The notes under the pieces are model-generated. The model did not search any database. It saw nothing but the letters and a program-made list of their open reading frames with translations, and had not been told where the DNA came from. Both the position numbers and the translations under genes were made by a program. A DNA stretch of 64,000 nucleotides from Prosthecobacter debontii (lineage in GTDB: Bacteria > Verrucomicrobiota > Verrucomicrobiia > Chthoniobacterales > Chthoniobacteraceae): contig CAMAUI010000002.1 in NCBI GenBank assembly GCA_945861385.1, positions 1 through 64,000 on the forward strand, read 5' to 3'. Below are positions 18,680 through 28,092 of the stretch, piece after piece. How positions within the stretch are numbered: the stretch's first letter is position 1; every line of letters begins with the position of its first letter.

Positions 18680-18710
18680 GTTCGCGGCAGCATAGGCGCA
18701 AGAAAGCCGT

Positions 18711-19646
18711 TCATTCCAAAAAAATCCGCTTTTTGTTTCGCCGCGCGTACCGCCCGCCCGGGAGATTCACCTTTGCGCGGCCTCCCCCGGCCAGGCTGAG
18801 CACGGCTTCCACTTCGTCAAATCCCACGTCCTTCACCCCGCCCGCCCGCAGCCATTCATGGATCAGCCTCCGCCGCAGCGCCAGCGGCAGCCCCGCGAGC
18901 GCCTCCAGCGGAACCTCCGCGATGCCCCCGGTGCGCGGCACCTGTCCCGACACGACATCATTCTCCGCGCGCAGGATTTCCGCCGCGCGCCACAACGCCC
19001 GGCGCACATCGCGGCCCATTGCCTGCGCGAGCGCGGGAAGCGCGGAATGGCGGATGCCGTTGCGTGTGTGGCGCGGGTCGGCGTTGCTTGCGTCCTCGCG
19101 GAAATCGAGGTCATGCGCTGCGATGTACGCGTCAATCTCCTCGCGCCACACGCCGAGCAGCGGGCGGGCGATCGAGAGGCCGTCGTCGCGCACGGTCAGC
19201 GCCGCCATCCCGCACAGGCCCCCGGGGCCGGCTCCGCGGAGGAGGTTGAAAAGGAACGTCTCCGCCTGGTCGTCCGCATGGTGCGCGAGGACAAGCGCGC
19301 GGGTGCCGTGCTTCTTCGCGCAGCGCGCGAAAAATTCGTGGCGCGCCTCGCGTGCGGCGGTCTCGATCGAAAGCCCGCGCCGCTTCGCGAGCGACGCAAC
19401 GTCAGTCCGCCCGCCCGAGAACCGGCACCCGAGCTGCGCCGCCAGCGCGCGAACGAATTTCGCATCCACCCGGCTTTCCGGGCGCAGGCCGTGGTCCAGA
19501 TGACATACGATGACCCGTGTGAATCCATTCGCGCACAGCCAGTGCGCGAGCGCCACGGAATCCCGCCCGCCGCTCACACCAGCGAGCACGGCGGCACGGC
19601 GCGGGAAGTCCGGGAGGACGGCATTGGAAAAAGGCGGGCGGGCCAT
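18711..19646 (-). CDS. tilS: tRNA(Ile)-lysidine synthase
   Basis: AVLAGVSGGRDSVALAHWL (PP-loop SGGxDS), VCHLDHGLRPES, LAHHADDQAETFLFNLLRGAG. Confidence 0.93.
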   Translation of the reverse strand: MARPPFSNAVLPDFPRRAAVLAGVSGGRDSVALAHWLCANGFTRVIVCHLDHGLRPESRVDAKFVRALAAQLGCRFSGGRTDVASLAKRRGLSIETAAREARHEFFARCAKKHGTRALVLAHHADDQAETFLFNLLRGAGPGGLCGMAALTVRDDGLSIARPLLGVWREEIDAYIAAHDLDFREDASNADPRHTRNGIRHSALPALAQAMGRDVRRALWRAAEILRAENDVVSGQVPRTGGIAEVPLEALAGLPLALRRRLIHEWLRAGGVKDVGFDEVEAVLSLAGGGRAKVNLPGGRYARRNKKRIFLE

Positions 19647-19840
19647 GTGCTGCGCTGGCTATTCCATTCGCCGCCGGTGCGACAGGAAAATCCAACTCCT
19701 TCCCTGCGCAGGATGAATTGCACCGTGACAAATGGGCGGATCGCGCTTTTTCAATGGCGCATGACATCCGCCAAGTCATCCGCCTCCACTCCATTGCCCG
19801 GCAGCCTGCCAGCGGGTGAAGTGCATTGGGGCAGCATCCA

Positions 19841-20836
19841 ATGAGCCGCCCGCGCATCGCAATCACGATGGGCGATCCCGCGGGCGTCGGCCCGGAAATA
19901 TGCCTGCGCCTGCTCGCGGATCCCGCAATCACCGGGCTTTGCACGCCGGTGGTGTTTGGCGATGCGGCAGTGCTGCGCGCCTGCGCGGAAAAGACGGGGC
20001 TTCCATTCATCGCACCGGTGCTAGCCGTGGCGGATTGGGCTGGCTCATTTTCCAAAGTGGACGCCCCGTGCGTGCTCGATCTCCGCGTGATCGCGCCGGG
20101 TGCCTTCTCGCCTGGCACGATCAGCGCGGAGACGGGGTGCGCGGCTTTTTCCTGCGTGAACCGCGCACTGGACGCTGCGCTCGCGGGCGAGGTCGCGGCG
20201 ATCACCACCGCGCCGCTGAACAAGGAGGCCATGCACATGGCGGGGATTGATTTTCCGGGACACACCGAGATTTTCGCCTCGCGCACCAACGCGCCGCGCT
20301 GGTGCATGATGCAGTATTCCAAGGAAATCACCTGCACGTTTGCCACCGTGCATGCCGGCTACGCCGAAGTGCCCGCGCTGCTCACGGTCGAGCGCATCCT
20401 TGATGTCATCGAACTGACCGCCGCCGCATTGCTGCGCATCCGCGGGCGTGCGCCAAAGATCGCCGTGCTCGGCTTGAACCCGCACGCCGGTGAACACGGC
20501 CTTTTCGGCGACCGCGAGGAGGAGCGCATCATCCTCCCGGCGATCGAAGCCGCGCGGGCGATGGGCATCGAGGTCGAGGGCCCGCTCCCACCGGACACGG
20601 CATTCCTGCCGTGGAAGCGAAGGAGCACGGACGCATTTGTCTGCATGTATCACGACCAGGGCCACATCCCGGTGAAGGCGCTCGCTTTCGACTCCGCCGT
20701 GAACACCACGCTGGGCCTGCCGATCATCCGCACAAGCGTGGATCACGGCACCGCCCTCGACATCGCGTGGCAGGGAAAAGCGGACACCGGCAGCCTCTTC
20801 GCGGCGGTGCGCCTGGCGGTGCGGCTGGCAGGATAA
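19841..20836 (+). CDS. pdxA: 4-hydroxythreonine-4-phosphate dehydrogenase
   Basis: RPRIAITMGDPAGVGPEICLRLL; TTAPLNKEAMHMAG; GLNPHAGEHGLFGDRE; MYHDQGHIPVKAL; SVDHGTALDIAW. Confidence 0.95.
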   Translation: MSRPRIAITMGDPAGVGPEICLRLLADPAITGLCTPVVFGDAAVLRACAEKTGLPFIAPVLAVADWAGSFSKVDAPCVLDLRVIAPGAFSPGTISAETGCAAFSCVNRALDAALAGEVAAITTAPLNKEAMHMAGIDFPGHTEIFASRTNAPRWCMMQYSKEITCTFATVHAGYAEVPALLTVERILDVIELTAAALLRIRGRAPKIAVLGLNPHAGEHGLFGDREEERIILPAIEAARAMGIEVEGPLPPDTAFLPWKRRSTDAFVCMYHDQGHIPVKALAFDSAVNTTLGLPIIRTSVDHGTALDIAWQGKADTGSLFAAVRLAVRLAG

Positions 20837-20946
20837 GCAAGGGAGATGGGGAACATCCTGGCTTTTCGCGCGAAGCCGCGGTGGCCAGCGGCGGCTGATC
20901 CGATCCGGTGATTCAGCGGGGCGGTGAGAGGATGGCTTTTGCTCCG

Positions 20947-23900
20947 CTATTTTACAATGCGCACGCGGCCAAACTGGGCGGGGGCCGCGCCGACGGGGAG
21001 GGTGCTGCGCCAGGTTTCGGTGACGGTGCCATCGCTGTGCCAGTTTGTGTCCTCGAGGACGCCGGGTTGATTGATCCCGTTCAAGACGGTGCCGAATTCG
21101 ACAAAGTAAGTGACATCCTCCGCGCTGGGCATGCGCTTGAATTTGAGGGTGAGATAGTCCGTGGTGAGGCGGCCGGGTTTGTACTGGCGGATGGCTGCGA
21201 CGGGCAGTCTGTCCAGGCTGGGGGCATCGGGGGGGCTTGCGAGGAAATACTCGGTGAGGTTCCAGATGCCGTCCTCATCGCTGTCTCCGGTCTCCGTGCC
21301 GGTGCCTCCGTGCGCGGCGAGCCATGTGGCGAAGTCCGTGCGATCATCGGCATTGGGGCTGCCGTCGCGCGAGGTGCTCAAGCGCCAGTTTGCGGGGTTT
21401 GCGGGATTCGGAATCGTCTCGGGGTGGAGCAGCACCAGGCTGAGGCCGGAACCGCCGGGAGGATCCGGCCACGGTGCCGTGGCGTCGTACGTGAAGTCGA
21501 GGAGCGGCGCGCCGGTTGCATCGAGAAGCGCGATGCGCTCACCGCCATTCGAGAGCCCGCTGCCGGCTTCGAATTCTCCGGCGACAGGAAGCCCGGGGCC
21601 GTGGCGCGCGGCGAATGCGGCTGCGTTTTTCACGATGAGCAGGCGGCCGCCGGGGGCAAGGGTCGTGAGGCTGCTGTTGATGAAATCGAAGGTGATGCCC
21701 GCGATGAATTTCATCGCGGTGAGATCGAGTGTCCCGGCCGTGGGGTTGTAGAGTTCGAGGTACTCGAAATCCGAATCGTCGGTGAAACCGGCCGCGGATT
21801 CCGCGGGTGTCGGGGCCGACGGGTTGTAGTGGAGTTCGCTGAGGACGAGGTTCGAGGCTGTGGCGGAAGTGCCGACCACAAAGGTCGCGCTGGCAAGCGG
21901 GGACCATTGATCCGAGAGGTTCCGCACGCGCGAGAGGATGGAACCGCTTTGCGAAAGTGCCACGGGGTTGAGGTACTCGACGGCGGAGGGCGACGCGCCA
22001 GCAGGTAAGCTTCCGGTGGTCGCAAGCAGTTCCGGCGAGATGAGGAACTCACCGCTACCGGCGAAGTTGAGCGCCTGGATGCAGAGATAATTTGTGCCGA
22101 CGACGAGATTCGGGATTTGCGATGTCCAATCGAAGGTCTCGTAAATGAGCGCGTCGGTCTTCAGGCGCTGGATGGATGCGGAGTCGTTGAAGGCAGGCGG
22201 TGTCGGGGGCGTGTTGCGCCTGGTGATCGGGCCGATGCCATTGATCCACGCGGAGAAGCCGTCATCGTAGCGCATGCGAAGCGTGAGGGCGGTGATGCTG
22301 GCGAGTTCCGCGGCGCTCGAGATGGTGAACGGGATGCGGATGTACATCGAAGTCTCCCCGGCGATCATCGCGGGCGCATTGGTCGTGATGTAAGGCGGGT
22401 AAGTCGTCGCGAGATCCGCGCCGATCGCGGAGGTGCCGTCGCTCCAGATGCCGATGTTGGCCGGAGCGGCGACGTCCTTCCAAGTGTCGCCGAGCACGCC
22501 GGAGGTTGGGATCCAGTACTTGGACGGCGAGGATGAGGTCGTCAGTTTTTTCCGCACCGGCCCGGCGGGCTGGAACGGATCGGTGCCGTCCAGCGTGTAG
22601 AAGATGGTTCCGCCACCGGCATTGGGGTTGGTCAATGTGAGTTGGAAGCCGTTTTGAACCACCCCGCCGAACATGCTGTATGCCGGCGGCTGCACGCTCG
22701 AATAGAGGCCTTGTGTTTGGAACTGGGAGATCACGATCGCGTTGCGCTGGGTGAGAAATGTGGCGTCCATCCAGTTCATCTCGGGCAGCCAGTGGCCATC
22801 GCGGGTGAAGTCCACCCCGTTGACGTCGCCCCAGCGCGCCGACTCCGGGACGATGGGAAGCAGCAGCGTGTTGCGCAGCGCAAGCAGGCGGGCCTTGTTG
22901 GCCGCCACCGTCATCGCGCCGTTGTTGAAAAAATGCTTGTAAAGCCGGTCGGCGAACCGGCGGCGGAAGTCCGCATTGGAGCGCAAGGCATGGTAGATCT
23001 CCGCGGGAGGGCCGGGGGGAATTCCGGAGGGTGACGTGACGCTGTCCGTTCCAGGCTCGCCCACGCGGGTGAAATCGAAATTCACCACCTGCTGCCCGGT
23101 AAAGCCGAAGACGAGCTGCGCCCCCATCGAGATTTCCGCATCCCATGAATTGAAAAGGAAGGGCGTGTAAGACGGCCCGCGACTCAGTCTGCCAGCCGTC
23201 CAGTTCTTGTTGAAGAACCGGGAGTAGTTCACCCCGGCGCGGAAGACCGGCCCCATCCAGTCGTTCTGCCCCGCCCAGATCATCACGATCATGTGGTCAA
23301 TGAACTCATCCATGTCGAGGTATCGCCCGATTTGATCGAAGATCAGCGGGGCAGCGGGGCGCGAGGCGGGCCTGCACAAGCTCAGCAGCACCTCGAGGTC
23401 GTCCGGGTTGCCATCCAGCACGTCGTAGGAGTCCGTCGTATTCCCGGGTTGCTCGACCACGTCCCAATCCGCGCCATCTCCACCGACGTGGCTCTTGAAG
23501 TAGTCTTTGCTCGGGACTTCGTGGATGTCGTAGAAGCCCCAGTAGAGGCCGTTGATGTAGAGGTGGACGAAGCGGCTGTGCGGCGAAAGCCGACCCTGCG
23601 CCTGCTCGGTCTGCCGCAGGAAAACGTCGCGGATGTAAGTCGCGTGGTAGGCGAGCCCGAACGATGATGAGCCAAACGGCACCGACCACCCATCATGCCC
23701 GCCCGGGCGAAGCTGGAGACGGTCGAACTTCCGGACCGGCGAATTTGCATACAGCGGAAAATCGAGTTCCGGGGCGCCGTACTCGCTTCGAAAGTAAATC
23801 CTGAGTGGTTTCTTCGGATGCTCGACCAGCGCGTCGCCTCCGTGGATGCGGAGGCCGCACCTGTGGTGAAATCCTGCACCCGACCCTGGGCCGAAAAACT

Positions 23901-24930
23901 CGACCGACGCAGGCACCTCCATCCCGAAATTGAGCCGTCCATTGGTGTAAATTCCGTTCGCACCGAAAATCTCGTCCGTATCGGCGGCGATGGAGAGCAC
24001 CGGGAGCGTGGTTTCCAGCGCGGGGACGATGAGATTTGCGTATGCCGGCGAATTCGTGATCGCCGCGTCCATCTCGTAATCGGCAGGAACGGGGCCCCCG
24101 CTCAATTCGCCGGTCGAGAAATTGTATGCGTTCCCCCAGGTGGATGGAAAACCCGCGGGAGCCGCCGGCTGATTCTTCACAGCAGCCGCAAAAATGTAAG
24201 TCTGCGTGTCCACATTCGACGGCTCCCAATTTTGCCGGAAGGCGGCCGCACGAAGCACCGTCGTGGTCGTGATGCTGACCGGCCCCGTGGCGACAAGCCC
24301 GGTCGTCGCGGTTGGCGCGCTCCCGTCCGTCGTATATCGGATTTCCGCGCCCGGCGTGGCCGTCGCAATCCTGACGGTGAAAGGCACGGTGAAAAACCCG
24401 CGGTCCACGGAAAAAACCGTGTCTTTCACAAAACCATCCACCGGCGTTCCATTCATCGCCCCCGGCGTCGGCGAAAGAAAGTAACCCGGCCCGTCGCCGT
24501 AGGATCTGTCCTTTTCCTGCGGCGGAAATACGGGGGCAAACTCGGTGAGCTTCGTGGTTCCATCCGGCGCGATGAGCGCGAGGTATTCGCCCGCGGAATT
24601 GAGCTGGAAATTCGTGTGCAATTGCCCGGCCGGATTCGCGCGGTTCTTCATCGAGGCAAACACCACCAGAAATCCGCCGCCGGGGATCGTCACACTCGGC
24701 AATACCCACTTTTGCGGCAGCAGCGGATCGTCTGTCAGCGCATAGCCGCTGAGGTTCACCGGAAATGCGTCGGGATTGAAAATCTCGATCCAGTCGGAGA
24801 AATCGCCGTCCTCATCCGCCAGCGTGCGGGTGTTCTCAGCCATGAACTCCGAGATGCGCGGGGCGGCGTCTGCGATGCAGTTCGATGCAGCAAGTCCCAC
24901 CGCGAGGACGAAGGCGGGTAATGCTCGCAT
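20947..24930 (-). CDS. Large secreted CotH-kinase family / lamin-tail domain protein
   Basis: Signal peptide; PRISEFMAENTRTLADEDGDFSDWIEIFNPDAFPVNLSGYALTDD; AEIRYTTDGSAPT; FHHRCGLRIHGG; second LTD near C-term. Confidence 0.82.
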   Translation of the reverse strand: MRALPAFVLAVGLAASNCIADAAPRISEFMAENTRTLADEDGDFSDWIEIFNPDAFPVNLSGYALTDDPLLPQKWVLPSVTIPGGGFLVVFASMKNRANPAGQLHTNFQLNSAGEYLALIAPDGTTKLTEFAPVFPPQEKDRSYGDGPGYFLSPTPGAMNGTPVDGFVKDTVFSVDRGFFTVPFTVRIATATPGAEIRYTTDGSAPTATTGLVATGPVSITTTTVLRAAAFRQNWEPSNVDTQTYIFAAAVKNQPAAPAGFPSTWGNAYNFSTGELSGGPVPADYEMDAAITNSPAYANLIVPALETTLPVLSIAADTDEIFGANGIYTNGRLNFGMEVPASVEFFGPGSGAGFHHRCGLRIHGGDALVEHPKKPLRIYFRSEYGAPELDFPLYANSPVRKFDRLQLRPGGHDGWSVPFGSSSFGLAYHATYIRDVFLRQTEQAQGRLSPHSRFVHLYINGLYWGFYDIHEVPSKDYFKSHVGGDGADWDVVEQPGNTTDSYDVLDGNPDDLEVLLSLCRPASRPAAPLIFDQIGRYLDMDEFIDHMIVMIWAGQNDWMGPVFRAGVNYSRFFNKNWTAGRLSRGPSYTPFLFNSWDAEISMGAQLVFGFTGQQVVNFDFTRVGEPGTDSVTSPSGIPPGPPAEIYHALRSNADFRRRFADRLYKHFFNNGAMTVAANKARLLALRNTLLLPIVPESARWGDVNGVDFTRDGHWLPEMNWMDATFLTQRNAIVISQFQTQGLYSSVQPPAYSMFGGVVQNGFQLTLTNPNAGGGTIFYTLDGTDPFQPAGPVRKKLTTSSSPSKYWIPTSGVLGDTWKDVAAPANIGIWSDGTSAIGADLATTYPPYITTNAPAMIAGETSMYIRIPFTISSAAELASITALTLRMRYDDGFSAWINGIGPITRRNTPPTPPAFNDSASIQRLKTDALIYETFDWTSQIPNLVVGTNYLCIQALNFAGSGEFLISPELLATTGSLPAGASPSAVEYLNPVALSQSGSILSRVRNLSDQWSPLASATFVVGTSATASNLVLSELHYNPSAPTPAESAAGFTDDSDFEYLELYNPTAGTLDLTAMKFIAGITFDFINSSLTTLAPGGRLLIVKNAAAFAARHGPGLPVAGEFEAGSGLSNGGERIALLDATGAPLLDFTYDATAPWPDPPGGSGLSLVLLHPETIPNPANPANWRLSTSRDGSPNADDRTDFATWLAAHGGTGTETGDSDEDGIWNLTEYFLASPPDAPSLDRLPVAAIRQYKPGRLTTDYLTLKFKRMPSAEDVTYFVEFGTVLNGINQPGVLEDTNWHSDGTVTETWRSTLPVGAAPAQFGRVRIVK

Positions 24931-25107
24931 GACTTTTGCCGGGTGAGAGTGATACAAATGGTCGCCGCGCTGCGGTCGCACGGTTCGAGGGTTTGATTAC
25001 CACCGAACCCCCCGATGTCAAATCCACGCCGGGCGTCGTATTGGACAGGCTCGTCCACCGCGCCCCGCGCTTGCACACGGCACCGGCAGGCATACAACCC
25101 CGCCCTC

Positions 25108-26577
25108 ATGGCACACTACTACATCGGCATTGACCTCGGCGCGGCGAGCGGGCGCGTGATGCTCGGCTCGCTCGAAAACGGCCGGCTCTCCCTTGATGAA
25201 ATCCACCGCTTTTCCAACGGCCCCGTGCGGCTCGGCGGCACTCTGCGCTGGGACGTGCTCCGGCTGTGGGAGGAAATCAAGGACGGCCTTCGCAAAGTCG
25301 CGCACCTCGGCGTCCCAGTGGAATCCATCAGCGTGGATTCGTGGGGCGTGGACTATGTGCTCATGCGCGGTGATGAGCCCATGCTGCGCGCACCGTTCTG
25401 CTACCGCGACGCGCGCACCGAGGCGACTTACCCGGCGCGGGAACGGATCGGCGAGGCGGGGATCTACGAGGCCACCGGCGTCCAGTTCATGTCCATCAAC
25501 ACCCTCTACCACCTCCTCGCCGAGCACGCGGGCGACCCGGGCCTCCTCGCCAGCGCGGACCACTTCCTCATGATCGGCGACTGGTTCCATTTCCTCCTGA
25601 GCGGACGCGCCGCGCAGGAGGAGAGCAACGCCAGCACCACGCAGCTTTGGAATCCGCGCAACCGCGAATGGAGCGATCCGCTCATCACCGCTTTCGACCT
25701 GCCCCGCCACATCTTCCCCGATGTCGTCCCGCCATGCACCCGGCTCGGCAAACTCACCCCCGCCGTGCAAAACGAAACCGGCCTCGGCGAAATCGCAGTC
25801 GTCGCCGGTTGCGTCCACGACACCGCCGCAGCCGTCGCAGCCGTGCCCGCCGGGGCCGGGGAAAACTGGGCCTACCTCAGCAGCGGCACATGGTCGCTGA
25901 TCGGCGTCGAACTCCCCTCGCCTCTCCTCACCGAAGCCGCCCGCAGCGCGAACTTCACCAACGAAACCGGCATCGGCGGCACCACCCGCTTCCTCCGCAA
26001 CGCAAGCGGCCTTTGGATTTTGCAGGAATGCCGCCGCGCATGGCAGCGTGCCGGCATTGACATCGGCTACGACGGCCTCACCCATCTGGCCGCCGACGCG
26101 GAGCCATTCCGTTCGCTCGTCAATCCCAACGACCCGCATTTCCTCCGCCCCGGTGACATGCCCGCCGCAGTCCGCGACTACTGCCGCGCCACCGGCCAGC
26201 CCGAACCGGAGACCCCCGGCCAGTTCGCACGATGCGCCCTCGAGAGCCTCGCATTGCTTTACCGCGAACTGCTGGATCTCCTCGAACACACCACCACCCG
26301 CCCCATTTCCACACTCCACATCGTAGGCGGCGGCGGCAAAAACAACCTCCTCAACCAACTCACCGCCGACTCCACGGGGCGCACCGTTCTCGCAGGCCCC
26401 ATCGAGGCCACCGCCATCGGCAACGTCCTCCTTCAAGCCCTCACCCTCGGCCACCTCCGCACCCACGCCGAACTCCGCCAGGTCGTCCGCGATTCATTCC
26501 CCATCCATGCATTCACCCCCTCACCCGCCGCCTGCCCGGCGAGTGCGCGGGAAAAATTTGCCGCACTCCCCGCCTGA
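25108..26577 (+). CDS. rhaB: Rhamnulokinase
   Basis: YYIGIDLGAASGRVMLGSLENGRLSLDEIHRFSNGPV...ISVDSWGVDYVL...YLSSGTWSLIGVE...HIVGGGGKNNLLNQLTADSTGR. Confidence 0.94.
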   Translation: MAHYYIGIDLGAASGRVMLGSLENGRLSLDEIHRFSNGPVRLGGTLRWDVLRLWEEIKDGLRKVAHLGVPVESISVDSWGVDYVLMRGDEPMLRAPFCYRDARTEATYPARERIGEAGIYEATGVQFMSINTLYHLLAEHAGDPGLLASADHFLMIGDWFHFLLSGRAAQEESNASTTQLWNPRNREWSDPLITAFDLPRHIFPDVVPPCTRLGKLTPAVQNETGLGEIAVVAGCVHDTAAAVAAVPAGAGENWAYLSSGTWSLIGVELPSPLLTEAARSANFTNETGIGGTTRFLRNASGLWILQECRRAWQRAGIDIGYDGLTHLAADAEPFRSLVNPNDPHFLRPGDMPAAVRDYCRATGQPEPETPGQFARCALESLALLYRELLDLLEHTTTRPISTLHIVGGGGKNNLLNQLTADSTGRTVLAGPIEATAIGNVLLQALTLGHLRTHAELRQVVRDSFPIHAFTPSPAACPASAREKFAALPA

Positions 26578-26652
26578 AACCATCACCCGATCAGCCATGC
26601 GGGAAGCTCCCGGCTCTTGCAGCCTCATCCGCGCCGCCGTAGTAAGCACGCG

Positions 26653-28092
26653 ATGAATTGTCCCGGACATGGCACACCCCTGCTTTCCACGCGCCGCGAG
26701 TTCCTGTGGCGCGCGGGTGGCGGCGTGGGCGGCATCGCGCTCGCGGCGATGCTCGCCCGCGAGTCGCGCGCCGCCGATGCGCTCGCGGTGCGGCGTCCGC
26801 ATTTCCCCGCGAAGGCAGTGCGGGTGATCGAGATTTTCTGCCCCGGCGGGGTCAGCCACGTGGATACGTGGGACTACAAACCGGAACTGGAAAAGGCGCA
26901 CGGAAAGGAATTCGACGCGGAACTGGGGAAGCAGACCTTCGCGGGCGTCGCGGGAAAATATGCGAAGAGCTTCTGGCCGTTCCGCCAGCACGGGCAGTGC
27001 GGGCGCTGGATGAGCGACCTTTTTCCAAAGCTCGCCGCGCATGTGGACGACATTGCGTTCATCCACTCGATGCAGAGCAAGTCCGCGCTGCACGGCCCTG
27101 CGATGTTCATGATGAACAGCGGCTTTCTGCTGCCGGGTTTCCCGAGCATGGGCGCGTGGGTCACCTACGGACTCGGCAGCGAGAACGCGGATCTGCCGGC
27201 GTTCGTCGTGCTGCCCGACACACGCGGCCTGCCGCCGGGCGGCGTGGTGAACTGGGGAGCGGGATTCCTCCCGGCGGTGCATCAGGGCACGGTGATCGAG
27301 ACGGCTGCCGGCAGGCCGCCGATCGCGGATCTTTTCCCCGCCCAGCCGCGCGAGGCGGAGCAGGACGGGCGGGACTTTTTGAAAACGCTGAACGCCGCCC
27401 ACGCTGCCGCGCGTCCCGGCGACACGATGCTCGAAGCCCGCATCGCGAGCTACGAACTCGCCGCCCGTCTCCAGCTCTCGGCGCCCGAAGCGGTGGACAT
27501 CGCGCGGGAGAGCGACGCCACGCGCTCACTCTACGCGCTCGGCGATGAGAGCGCGGGGCCGTTCGGCCGCCAGTGCCTGCTCGCGCGCCGTCTCGTCGAG
27601 CGCGGGGTGCGCTTCGTCCAGATTTATTGCGGGGCGGAAAACACCCAGGCGAAAAAAATCCGCCCGAACTGGGACAGCCACGAGGACATCGTGCGCGACC
27701 ATGGCTACTGGGGCCGCGTGCTCGACACCGGCGCGAGCGCGCTGCTGGCGGACCTGAAGTCACGGGGGCTGCTCGACTCGACGCTGGTGATCTGCACGTC
27801 GGAATTCGGACGGCAGCCTTTCATGCAGGGGAAGCAGAAGGGCCGGGATCACAATCCCGGCGCGTTCACCGCGTGGATGGCCGGCGGCGGCATCCGGGGC
27901 GGCGTGGCGTTTGGCGCGAGCGACGATTACGGCTTCAAGGCTGCGGTCAAACCCACCTACTGCTACGACCTTCACGCCACCGCGCTGCACCTGCTCGGCC
28001 TCGATCATGAGCGCGTGACTTTCTACCACAATGGCATCAAGCGCCGGCTTACCGATGTGCATGGGCATGTCTTCAAGGAGGTGTGCGCGTGA
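26653..28092 (+). CDS. DUF1501 domain-containing protein
   Basis: STRREFLWRAGGGVGGIALAAMLA; FCPGGVSHVDTWDYKPEL; TLVICTSEFGRQPFMQGKQKGRDHNPGAFTAWMAGGG. Confidence 0.9.
   Translation: MNCPGHGTPLLSTRREFLWRAGGGVGGIALAAMLARESRAADALAVRRPHFPAKAVRVIEIFCPGGVSHVDTWDYKPELEKAHGKEFDAELGKQTFAGVAGKYAKSFWPFRQHGQCGRWMSDLFPKLAAHVDDIAFIHSMQSKSALHGPAMFMMNSGFLLPGFPSMGAWVTYGLGSENADLPAFVVLPDTRGLPPGGVVNWGAGFLPAVHQGTVIETAAGRPPIADLFPAQPREAEQDGRDFLKTLNAAHAAARPGDTMLEARIASYELAARLQLSAPEAVDIARESDATRSLYALGDESAGPFGRQCLLARRLVERGVRFVQIYCGAENTQAKKIRPNWDSHEDIVRDHGYWGRVLDTGASALLADLKSRGLLDSTLVICTSEFGRQPFMQGKQKGRDHNPGAFTAWMAGGGIRGGVAFGASDDYGFKAAVKPTYCYDLHATALHLLGLDHERVTFYHNGIKRRLTDVHGHVFKEVCA

Noticed and set aside
25018-26466. 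482-aa minus-strand ORF
   Set aside because: Antisense to rhaB, which has clear family motifs.
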